Shown piece by piece: positions 24,440 through 35,600 of a stretch of 64,000 nucleotides of DNA. Position 1 is the first letter of the stretch, and the number at the start of each line of letters is the position of its first letter. The position numbers were made by a program, and so were the translations under genes. Source of the DNA: Parapristionchus giblindavisi (lineage: Eukaryota; Nematoda; Chromadorea; Rhabditida; Diplogasteridae); NCBI GenBank assembly GCA_943737045.1, contig CALSFV010000399.1, forward strand, positions 148,846-212,845. Direction: 5' to 3'. Below the pieces are notes generated by a model, which made no database searches, was not told the DNA's origin, and worked only from the letters and a program-made list of their open reading frames with translations.

Positions 24440-26270
24440 GTTTCATTAATGCTCAGTAGATTTGTCATGTAAGATCATTAACAATTGTAGAGTCATGGGC
24501 AGGGGGGGAATGCTCGTAATTTCTTATTCTTCCGTTTATTTGTATCTGTCTCTGAGCCTGATAGCACCACCATGGCCATGGCCATCAGTCCCTACAATCA
24601 GTGTATCTTATCACTTACACATAGACAAAGTGTAACACGCAGCCCATAAGATCTCTGAAGTGTTATACATCGTTACATTTGCCTACGCCGTGACCCTCTC
24701 CGTCGTTATGGCGGAGGTTACGGCGTTGGGCAAATGGCAAATGTGCATTATACCCAAGAAGTGTTAGATATAAGGTCTTATGTGCTGTGGGTTTTCTGTT
24801 TTTCCTCTGTGTTTTTTTAGCACAGTGTAGCAGTTCTCGCTGAGACTGAAGTAAAGCACGTTCGAATATGAAAGTAAATATTTTATAATCATTTATCGAC
24901 CCATGATAATAACTAGCCGAAACGGTACCAATTATTATAAGATTGAATATTCCCACTGTTTTGGCAACCTCTGCATATGATAATACGGAATAGTACAGTT
25001 TCCCCCAACAAGATATTCTCCCAAAATAAGAGTTACTTATTATTATATATTGGGTGTTTTTTTTACTTTTGGGGATTTCGTTTTTTTTTGGAGGAATTGC
25101 GCGATGGGGAAAGTGTAAGGTCCCGATAATATGATCATAATGATATGCTGACAGGATACAGTATTATGAGAGCTTATTGAAATTGCAAAAAAGGAAAAGA
25201 AAATTGAGCGAGATGGCGATCTCTCATATCTATCTTATCCATCTTGCAATCTCCCTCTCTCTACCTCCCGTCCAGCCTTTCCCTCTCCCTAATCTGCACC
25301 TCACCATCTATCATTTTCTCTGGTCGTGCTCTACCTCTTCTTCTCTTTATCTGAACCTCTGTCCCACCCCCAATCTCGCTATCTCCTTGTGCCACTCCAT
25401 ATTCTATTCACACTACATTTGCCTCAGTCATCCATCGTCTTCTTTCCTTCTCTACCTCTTTCTCTGCCATCACTCTCTCGTTCTCTAATAGAGTATCTCT
25501 ATCCTTGCATTCTCTCTATCTCCATCGCAAAGCGCGCACTCAGCGCTGGGTCAAACTCGCCTTCCTTCTCCCTCTCTCTCATCTGCATTCTCGCTCTGCA
25601 CGATAGGCACAGCGCGACAAACAAACACGTGGTGCGCGCTTTGGGAAACGTCGCCTAGTCCGAATTTGTGTTAAGAGCGCTGCACGTGACGTAACTTGCT
25701 GCGTGGACCTATTGAAGAGACATAGAGTCGTCAGAAACGTAGCAATATCAGGATTTTAATTGCAGTGTATTGATGGTGTGGGCGAGGTTTCCCAATCGAG
25801 AGAGGGTGTGGTGTGGCGTTTCGCCATTTCCCGACAAACATACACTTACTAATCTTTGGGTGGTTTACGTTATATTGAGAGAAGCCTCTTATTGTTCATG
25901 TGTTTCATGTGCATACCTTGATTAATGAAAATTTGTGCTGATGGGGGATGGACCGCCTCTATGTCTTGAAAATTGATCTTTGATCTTTATTCTTATTTTG
26001 TTTATATTAAAATTAATTTATCTACGTTGCGAAATATGCCTATTATCTTTAAATTGTCTAACACAGCCTAGTTGAAATCTCTGCCTTTCTTTCTCTCCAT
26101 CTAGCTCCGCATATGGCGAAACGTAGCCAATAAATGCAATCGATCAATTGGTCCATATGACTCCACAGATCTCCCTGATAAGGGCCGAGATTTCGGTAAC
26201 GATGGCAAACATATTATAAATGATGTGTTCATCTAAGTATTCAATAGCGCATCATATGTAGATGAACAAA
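24440..26270. other. No gene seen
   Basis: AT-rich unique sequence with two hairpin repeats near 24.6-24.8 kb and a pyrimidine-rich tract (about 25240-25600) that creates meaningless open frames. Confidence 0.5.
24669..24752. mobile_element. GTTACATTTGCC hairpin MITE
   Basis: TTACATTTGCCTACGCCGTG with its inverse GGCGTTGGGCAAATG. It interrupts a second palindrome whose arms lie at about 24630-24665 and 24760-24790. Confidence 0.65.
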
Positions 26271-26397
26271 GACTTATCTAGGATAGGAGTTGTATGGGAC
26301 CGCAGTACGCCCAGACATATTCAGTTGTTTAGTGGTTTTTTTAAACCATTCCCCTTTTTCGTTTTTAATGGTTCCGTTTGACATTGAATCAACTTTA

Positions 26398-26580
26398 TCA
26401 GCTTTTACTGGGTGTTTCGTAGCTGGGTGCCATGAGGTTTCTCGATTCCGAAGGATTGCGCCCCGCAACTTGCAATAATTGTGGACCAGCTGACTTCACG
26501 AAATCATCCCTACATCTCTTGACTGGGCGACCTTGTTTCCTCTTGCAACTGGGTGTCCAATTGAGTAAATTCGGCGTCCA
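26398..26580 (-). pseudogene. LINE (non-LTR retrotransposon) C-terminal remnant
   Basis: Minus-strand frame reads WTPNLLNWTPSCKRKQGRP, VKRCRDDFVKSAG and RNLMAPSYE, then a stop. It matches the GRPxxRWxDDF motif near the C-terminus of RTE/CR1-type reverse transcriptase proteins. The catalytic domain is not in the window. A piece of its 3' end recurs at about 56798-56835. Confidence 0.65.
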
Positions 26581-26738
26581 CTATTCAATCATTGGGCGGC
26601 AGTCATTCCCTTCGCAATGGTTCCGTGCTTGGGAAATTTACCCCTCGTGATGTCCTACCTCTCGCATGTCCAATCCCTCCCTGTCTGCCTACACTCACAG
26701 CGAATTGTCTCACAAGGGTCGATTCGCCACTTCAAGAT

Positions 26739-26925
26739 CATACATTTTCGGCGCCCTCACCGGATTTTATTTATACATATAGTGGGTCGATATAGAAAAA
26801 TCACTATTTTCGCTTGAATTGTAATCTTTCACGTGAAAAATGAGGCTTTCTATAGTGGGTCGATACTGAAAAAGAGCCATATACAGTGGGTAGATCCTCA
26901 CACTGCGAGGGTATGAAAATGTATG
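26739..26925. mobile_element. MITE, CATACATTTTC family
   Basis: CATACATTTTCGGCGCCC to GAAAATGTATG, flanked by CTTCAAGAT/CTTCAAGGT. It sits inside a palindromic element of about 26692-27256. Confidence 0.82.
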
Positions 26926-27063
26926 CTTCAAGGTTCTCAAATATGAGACAGCGTCTTTCTCACTTGCAGCGAAATTGCTTTAAAGTACCAATTGTGTGTT
27001 TCGCAAATGTGAGTTAGTGTCTCATGTTTGAGAAATTTGAAGTGGCGAATCGACCCTTCTGAG

Positions 27064-27233
27064 CATACGTGGGCACCACTGCCGCTAGCGGCAATACACC
27101 CCCCGATTTTTGGCTCCCTACTCCCCCCCCCTCGATTTTCCAAAAAAAATCACTCAAAATGACATATAAATGCTCCATTTTTGCTTCCGACCCCCCGATT
27201 TTCATTTCCAGCGGCAATGCTCGTCCATGTATG
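27064..27233. mobile_element. MITE, CATACGTGGGC family
   Basis: 170 bp, CATACGTGGGCACCACTG to GTCCATGTATG, with exact 8-bp flanks CTTCTGAG. It is inserted in the same palindromic host as 26739-26925. Confidence 0.87.
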
Positions 27234-27359
27234 CTTCTGAGACAATTCGCCGTGAGCGTATATCATTTTCATTTATTTACACTTGTATATTTTGCCATCC
27301 TTTTGTGCGGCCAACCTGTTATGCTAACTCTCTAGCTCTACTCAAACCTACCCAATTGG

Positions 27360-28280
<921 letters not shown>

Positions 28281-28317
28281 GTGTGTCATCTTACAAGAGG
28301 TTGTCCCTGCACCCTCT

Positions 28318-28425
28318 TCTACCGCTAGAAGGGGCTCATGAGCGGTACTTGGTACCTGGTACTTGGACCCGGTTTCGGTACCATACGGACTCAAGAGCGG
28401 TACTGGTACTTGGTACTTGAACCGT
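28318..28425. repeat. GGTACTTGGTAC short repeats
   Basis: Words GAGCGGTACTTGGTACCTGG are repeated with variation three or four times. Confidence 0.6.
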
Positions 28426-28464
28426 GCCATGACACTACATGAGAGCGTTTGCGCAAGTACGGAT

Positions 28465-28584
28465 TAGGGCCTTCACTTTTTTTTCAATAATTTCACCTAA
28501 ACGTCATTTTTACAGGGGGCATTCCGCGAATTTTCGAAAAGCCCTAGTTTTACAAGGGCACCCCCATGTTGGCGCCCATATATG
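28465..28584. mobile_element. MITE, CATACATGGGCG family, truncated, inverted
   Basis: Reverse-complement match to the first 120 bp of the family (GGCGCCAACATGGGGGTGCC); the far end is missing. Confidence 0.65.
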
Positions 28585-28620
28585 CCTTTAATCCACTAAA
28601 ACGATTTGGGGAAGACGTCG

Positions 28621-28915
28621 TGCAAATTGTGGATTGTTCTTGATCAACTCGGCAAGCTTTATAAGAAATACAGTGACGTAGTGAGTAATGATTTCGTTTA
28701 ATCGATCACTTCTCGATCGATTATCGATTTTGGTTGAAACCGCCGAGAAAACTGGTTCAATCTATTGCGATCATTGAAAATTATGATCCATTAACCTCGC
28801 GATTTTTGTCGTTGTTATTGAGCAGCGTTCCTCCAGCACATGGAGAGCGGCCATTGAAGACTTGGCAAAATGCAAACAAGAACAAATTGCGGTCCGCGGC
28901 ACCATGGTGTACGTT
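28621..28915 (+). other. Two possible orphan exons of an unrecognised gene
   Basis: 28621-28680 (about) could encode WIVLDQLGKLYKKYSDV before GTGAGT. 28824-28909 (about), after GAGCAG, could encode RSSSTWRAAIEDLAKCKQEQ and IAVRGTM before GTACGT. Composition is protein-like, but I could not join them to any further exon or name a family. Confidence 0.25.
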
Positions 28916-29289
28916 AATCGTCTGCGCTCTCTCTCTCTCTTTTGTGTAGTCTCTTTATCTTTCTCCATGACCCCTTTCGAAACGCTGTGTGTATTATTGT
29001 CACGCGTTGCTTATCTTCGTTTTCCGTTGTAGCGCGCTTCGAAACGATCAATAAGACCCTCAAATTGTATGGATTCCTCTTCATGTTATCGATTTATAGT
29101 GAATGAGAGAGAAAAAACGAAGAAATTTCCCTTTCCTGGTTTCTTTTCCTTTTTATTGACCTGAAGAGGTTTCCCTGCGTTGTTCGACTTCAACCAAATG
29201 GCGTGTCCTGTTTAGTAAACATTGCGCGCGTAAACAGTGACAAACAGTGACAGACAGTGCTTACGCGCCGAATGGCTCTGGTGTTGAAA

Positions 29290-29500
29290 TCCTTGCATGA
29301 TCACGAATACAAGTATAATCATGCATGATTCGACATTCCATGCATGATCATGCATGGAATATCCATCGTTCGTGATCATGCATGGATCTTCCGTGATCAT
29401 GCACGAATTTTCCGTGATCATGCATGGAATGACAGAATCCATGCATGATCACGGATAATCCATGCATGATTCGAGTATTTTCCATGCATGATCATGCCAC
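29290..29500. repeat. Cluster of CATGCATGATCATGCATG-like palindromes
   Basis: About ten overlapping words of type (T)CCATGCATGATCATGCATGG and GTGATCATGCATGG occur in 210 bp, each nearly self-complementary. Confidence 0.8.
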
Positions 29501-29742
29501 TAATTGCACGAATTTTACTTGGATCATGCAAGGATTCAAACACCTGAGGGATCACACCATGAGCTATCGAACAAATCAGTATTTTAATTATGTAAATTTT
29601 CGCTGTCCAAACCTTTGTCCGTTCTCACGCATACGCGCTCAAAAGCTGGATGCTGTCTGAAACCGAGTATTGTCACGTCTGGTACCGTAACTGGAATCAG
29701 AAACCGGCGTCATGACCAGTGCCCGAACAATGGTCTCCAGGA

Positions 29743-29899
29743 TAGGTCGAATAGCTAGGTCGGTTATCAAAATCCGGTCACGTTTTTCGATTTTTGGCAA
29801 ATTTGGCTCAAAATTCATTCTGGTTTTTTCGATTTTTGTGAAATTTTGGCACAAAATCCGGACAGGCTTAGTACTTTGTAACATACTTTTCGACCTATG
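29743..29899. mobile_element. MITE, CATAGGTCGA family, inverted
   Basis: ATAGGTCGAATAGCTAGG to CATACTTTTCGACCTATG. Confidence 0.65.
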
Positions 29900-30581
29900 G
29901 TCTCTAGTCGTGTACCATTGGCAATTCGGTGATGACTCATCGGTAAAGAGCAGTGAGATCTCATTTATCGTTGTATGCCCTTTATCATTCCATATTTCTC
30001 TCCCAATCTCTCTTTCTCCCTCTCCTTCTCTCCATCTCATTCTCTCCCTCTCCTTCTCTCCATCTCATTCTCTCCCTCTCCTTCTCTCGCTCTCCTCTCT
30101 CCCTCTTATTCATCCTCTCCCTCCCCTTCTCCCCTTCTCCATCCCTCTCCCTTTCCTCACCATCCTCTGATATTTCGAAACCATAGATTAGATTTCTAGA
30201 TTTCTAAATGTTTGCTTAAAAATTTCTAAAGTGGCTTTTTGACCGAAAACTTCTTTTTTTTTCCAAAATTTCTATTAGTGGTATTTAATTTTTCATCTAA
30301 GTGCTAAATTACTAAATGTTCACTTAAAGTTTACTAAATGGCACATTTCAAGCCGTACTAATAAATTTCCAATATTATTAGTAATATACGTGTACAAGCG
30401 ACGCAACTCCGCCACTCCCCTCGTGCTCGTTTCCTTCATCATGTTATGTTTTACCTGATGGATAAGCAAATAAGAATATGAATACTGTAATAAATCGATG
30501 AGCTCTTTATCTATGTCTCTTCATCTAGATTGGTGTGCTCTCACCTTTCCCCACAATGCTTGGGGTCAGTTATCTGGTAAC

Positions 30582-31168
30582 ATACATTTTCGAGCACTCA
30601 CATTGTGAGTGAGTACTTTTGTTGATGCGGTCAGTTTTGAGACTCGAAACCTATCTAGGAATATGCGGGAGATCGAGATTAGTAAGAATCATCCAGTGCC
30701 GGGTCAGTTTTGAGTACTTGAGATGTAGATCGGGTCAGTTTTGTTCAAATTCGGGTCAGTTTATAATTCGCAAAAAACAACAGATTGTGGGTGGGGCGAA
30801 AATGTATGATCTGATAACATACATTTTCGGTGCCCTCACCGAATTATTTTTATATAGTGGGTCGATTTAGAAAAATCGCTATTTTTCGCTTAAATTCATA
30901 CATTTTCGCCCCACCCACAATCTGTTGTTTTTGCGAATTATAAACTGACCTGAAATTAGAATTAAACTGACCCGATCTACATCTCAAGTACTCGAAACTG
31001 ACCCGATATGTGGTGATTCTTACTAATCTCGATCTCCCGCATATTCCTAGATGGGTTTCGAGTCTCAAAACTGACCGCATCGACAAAAGTGCTCACTCAC
31101 AATGTGGGTGCTCGAAAATGTATGATAGTGGGTCAATCCTCACACTGTGAGGGTATGAAAATGTATGA
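30582..31168. mobile_element. Composite of two CATACATTTTC element types
   Basis: Element 1 (30582-30809; GGTCAGTTTTGAG words) lies beside element 2 (30822-31168). Element 2 carries an inverted copy of element 1 (30899-31123). ATCTG(A/G)TAA is found three times: left, between and right. Confidence 0.8.
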
Positions 31169-31404
31169 TCTGATAATCATCTACCGTTTCCATCTTCTCG
31201 TCTCATTCACTCATTTCTTTCGTTTTATTCTGTACTGTGTTTTTGAGCGGAAAGTTCCCGGAAAACCTGACCGGATTTTGAAAATTTGTAACGTATCTAT
31301 TCAACCTATGATCATTATATCGTTTCTATGTTCTCATTTTATTATGTTCCTTGCTTTTTTCCTCCGAACTCGCATAAATATTATTATCTATGTCAGTTTT
31401 CGCC

Positions 31405-31523
31405 CATAGGTCGAATAGCTAGGTTATCGGTTTTCAAAATCCTGTCAGGTTTTTCGATTTTTGTGAAATTTTCGCTCAAAATCCGGTCAGGATTGGTAAT
31501 TTGCAACATTCTTTCGACCTATG
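31405..31523. mobile_element. MITE, CATAGGTCGA family, inverted
   Basis: CATAGGTCGAATAGCTAGG to CTTTCGACCTATG; similar 8-9-bp flanks TTTCGCCC/CTTTCACC. Confidence 0.65.
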
Positions 31524-31539
31524 CTTTCACCCCTTCTCT

Positions 31540-32090
31540 ATTTCCATTCCCATCGGCCTCTCTCCACTATCACCATCTGTCCATTTACTGTATATCATTT
31601 GTTCTTCTTTCTCCCTCTCCTTATTCCTATCTCTCCCTCTCCTTATTCCTATCTCTCCCTCTCCTTATTCCTATCTCCCTCTCCCTCTCTCTCTCAACCT
31701 GTCCCTCTTCTTTTTCCAATGTCTCCCTGATTCATATATCTCCCTCTCTCTCCTTATTCCCTATCTCTCCCTCTCCTTATTCCCTATCTCTCCCTCTCCT
31801 TATTCCTATCTCTCTCTCACTCTCTCTTTATGACCCTCCTTCTCTCTCTTGTTTCCTCGTCTCCGTATCCACCGCGCACTAACTCACCACACCATTTCTC
31901 TACCTCTACCTCTGGAAACACCCTCTCAGTACCGTACGGCTAGGATTACTGTGGGCTACTGTAACTTGTGTAAATGTGGGATAGTGTAATGTGTGGTGTG
32001 TTGCTTGTTGTCCATTCATACTATCCTTATCAATCCTAAATTGTTTCTTGATCAAGCAGCGACAAATTTATTTATTTATTATTATTGTTA
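31540..32090 (+). promoter_or_regulatory. Kleisin-type upstream block in front of R1
   Basis: This segment matches 3390-3850 over several hundred bases: the CT tract, CCTCTACCTCT, GTACGGCTAGGATTACTG, ACTTGTGT and GACAAATTTATTT. It ends about 560 bp before the R1 start codon. Confidence 0.45.
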
Positions 32091-32518
32091 TATTATTGTT
32101 ATTATTACTCGTCGATCTCCCGTTTGCTCCATTTCCCGTATTTCGACTCCGGTTTTGCACGGTACACAATGTTCTATAGACTGTGAAAGCCAAAACGACC
32201 GCTCAACATAGAAACTCTCTCAAATGCAATCGTCTTTCGCTTGTCTTGCTTTTTGGTAATACTATTGCAAGCAACGCGCGAGAAGTAACTTACTTTTTAT
32301 TTACCTTTTACTTATTGTTTCGCTATTTCATGAGTATATAGAGAAAAAAGTGAATAAAAAGTAACTTACTTTTCGCTTCTTGTTATACTATTACACTGCA
32401 AAGCCGGAGTAGTGCCCTCCTCGATGATTGGCCCAACTTGCAATCATCTATCGATTGGCTTGTATTCAATACTCCAATAAATAGATCGATCGATGATTAT
32501 TGATTTCCGATTGTTTAA

Positions 32519-32626
32519 TGCGGTGTTACATTTTGAAATTGTGCGCACGCCGTAGCCTCTGCCCTAATGACGGAGACGTTACGCAGACGTTACGGCGTGC
32601 GCACGTTTTCAAAATGTGACACCGCA
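32519..32626. mobile_element. GTGTTACATTTT hairpin MITE, 23 bp before the R1 start codon
   Basis: TGCGGTGTTACATTTTGAAA and its inverse, with TAA on both sides. Confidence 0.8.
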
Positions 32627-32649
32627 TAAATGGCAATCCTTTGAGGGAG

Positions 32650-35600
32650 ATGGACCAGGTGCGGATTAACGCGGACCCCGCTTGGCATCCGGGCATGGCG
32701 CTGATCGATTACTACATGCCGCGTCCGGCGCCGAATCTGGGCGCGGCGCGGTTTAACCTGGCTCCTGCACCAGCGGACCAGCCGCAAGCTCTGCAACCCC
32801 AAGCTCTGCAAGCTCCAGCGGCACCGCCTCCCCAGCAGCTGCAACTGCAGGAGCATCCGGTCCGGCAACCACAGCCGCAACCAGATCAACAAGCAGAGCG
32901 TGCGCGGCTGATGCAGATCTTGGTCAGTAGGGACTTTCTTGTGTGGGGGGGGGGGGGTGGTATTTGAATACTGTAGCTAGCCATACATCTTCGTCACCCT
33001 CACCGGAATTTTTAAATATAGTGGGTCGATTTCGTAAAATCGTTATTTTTCGCCTAAATTGAAATGTTTCACATAAAAAATGATCCATATATAGTGGTTC
33101 GGTCCTCACGCTGTAACATAACATAATTTATCATGCTGTGAGGGTATGAAAATGTATGTAGCTAGCCAGTGGGTTACTGTGAGTAGTTGCATACTGTATT
33201 TGCTTGGCTACTGTAGCCCCACTGGATTATTGATTGTTTCTTCATTGCAGAACATCCAGCAGCCGGCAGCGAATGAGCAGCGTCCTCCGCTCTTCCAACA
33301 AGCGGCGCCTCAAAACAACCAGCCGTTTGCTGCTGCGTTTCCGTTCTTCCGCAACCAGCAGGCGGATTTCGCGCGCGCGGACATCGCGGACTGGAATATC
33401 GCACCGCCGCAGCTAAACCTGGACCTGCTGGACGAGGTCTTCGGAAATCAGAGACCAGCGCCGGCGCCCCAGCCTGCCCCTGCTCCGGTCCTTCAGCCGG
33501 CGAGAGCTCCTCAGCTGCCGCCGCTTGGGAGGCAAGCTCTGGTTCCGGTTCCAGCACCAGCGCGCGCGCCGCCGCAACCTGCACCACCAGCAGCAAGGCA
33601 AGCCGCGCGGCTGGGTGGTCACCCGTATTCGAGACCGACGCCCCCAGCTGTGCAACGCGCGCGCTCACCCGCTCCCGGACCATCGTATCTGCGGGACGCG
33701 AGCGAGTTTGGCAGCGAGCGCACGCGTCTCGGCAAGGACTGCATGAGCGAGATCAAGAAGCGTGCGGAGTGCCCGGTGTGCTTCGAGGACTTTCAAGACG
33801 GTACGGTGGTTTGATCTTTGATTTTTAGTATTTGATGTTTAGTATTTGATCTTTGATCTTTGATCTTTGTAGTTCCGACGCGTCTGGTGCCGCGAGCTCT
33901 GCAGTGTGGCCATCTCATTTGTGGAGGTGAGGCACTAATAATGTGATCTTATGACTATCTTCATACATTTTCAAACCCCAACAATGTCGCTATCTGACCA
34001 GTTTCAAAATTTGAAAAATCTGACCAGTTTTTCGAGAATGGTCAAGTTTCGCGCATGAGACGAGTTATGAGAGAAAGAAATAATTTATTTGTTATGAAAA
34101 CATATAATAAAGATTGAACTTGAATGAGATTTGTTGTGAATTTATGTGATAAAGGTTGAAATTGATACGAGAATTTTCATATGAAGGACTATTGAATTGA
34201 AAGAATATAAATAATAAAAAAAAAGTAAAAGAGAAATAAATAAAGAAGGAGAAGAGGGAAGAGAGTGTTGTCAGATTACGGTACGTAGAGTTAGGTCAGA
34301 TATGTTATCTGTTATTTGAATTTTTAATATCGTTTAATTTAAAAGTCGGTTTTACGTATGTTTCTTTGCGTCATGACGATCATTAAGAGAACTAGAAATG
34401 TTTAAAATATAAATTGGACACTAAAGTTAGTTATTCATTGAGTTTAGTGCCAAAACGCCCAATGGCCCAATGTACGACATTACCATAGTATTGTTGGACA
34501 ATTGTTTGTAGGCAGTTAGTTCACTTATTTCGAATCCCTTTTAAAAATTTTTTTTTTCCAAAATGTGTAGAATTGCCTGAACTTTCACTTTATGTGCATT
34601 AGAAAAATAAATAAAATGATTTGAGCTCATACGTTCATTTTAAACATCAAAACTGGTCAGATTATGGTATTTGGGAAGATGTGAGAGCAACGAAATATTT
34701 TTTTTCCTACTTATTCGTGGTCATAATTAATTATGAAAACAAGAACTGCACTCGAAACTGCCTCCAAGTAGTCATTTCAGATTTAGAAAGGTAAACAAGT
34801 GGTCAGATCTTGTATTTGATAAGATGTGACATCCGTGAAATATTTTTTCATGCTCTTTCGTGCTTATATTTAATAATGAAAACAAGAACTGCACTCAAAA
34901 CTGCCTCCAAGTAGTCATTTCAGATTTAGAAAGGTAAACAAGTGGTCAGATCTTGTATTTGATAAGATGTGACATCCGTGAAATATTTTTTTCATGCACT
35001 TTCGTGCTCATAATTAATGATAAAAACAAGAACTGTGCGTAAATGTGCCTCCAAGTAGTAATTTCAGATATTCAAATACGTGTGCTTCTGAGAATGTTGA
35101 TAGGCACATTTATCAATGAATATCAAATTTTAGTGTTGAATTTACATTTTATAAATCCATTATTCTCTTAATGATCATATGTGAAGTAATGAAACAACCT
35201 GAAATCGGGGATGTGCCTACCAACATTCTCAAAAAATTGAATATAAGAAATTGCTTGTTGGAGGCATATTTACTCACATTCTTTTACTTTGATAATTATT
35301 TATGAGCACGAATAAGTAGAAAAATATATATTTCAATATCACATCTTTTCAAATGTCAGCTCTGATCAGTTTTGTGGCTTTAAATGACCGTATGAGTTCA
35401 AATAGTTTTTATTCTATTTTATTTTTTGTACTTGGAAATAAACTTCATCTTCTTCTTCAACGACAAGTAGAAGAATTATCAATCGACCGTTGGTGCACAT
35501 TTCTCAATAACCAACTTTACTGTCCAATTTACAGTTCAAAAATTGATAGCCCTCTTAGTGATCATATTTGACGTAAAGAAGCATAAGTAAATCACAATTT

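Larger units (their letters stand above)
26692..27256. mobile_element. Palindromic host element carrying two nested MITEs
   Basis: TCACAGCGAATTGTCTC...GGGTCGATTCGCCACTTCAA on the left is repeated inverted on the right, with both arms broken by the MITEs at 26739 and 27064. Confidence 0.7.

Noticed and set aside
33174..33683. Long minus-strand frame opposite R1 exon 2
   Set aside because: The strong GC bias of the Pro/Ala-rich exon opens the opposite strand; the plus strand continues into a canonical RING.
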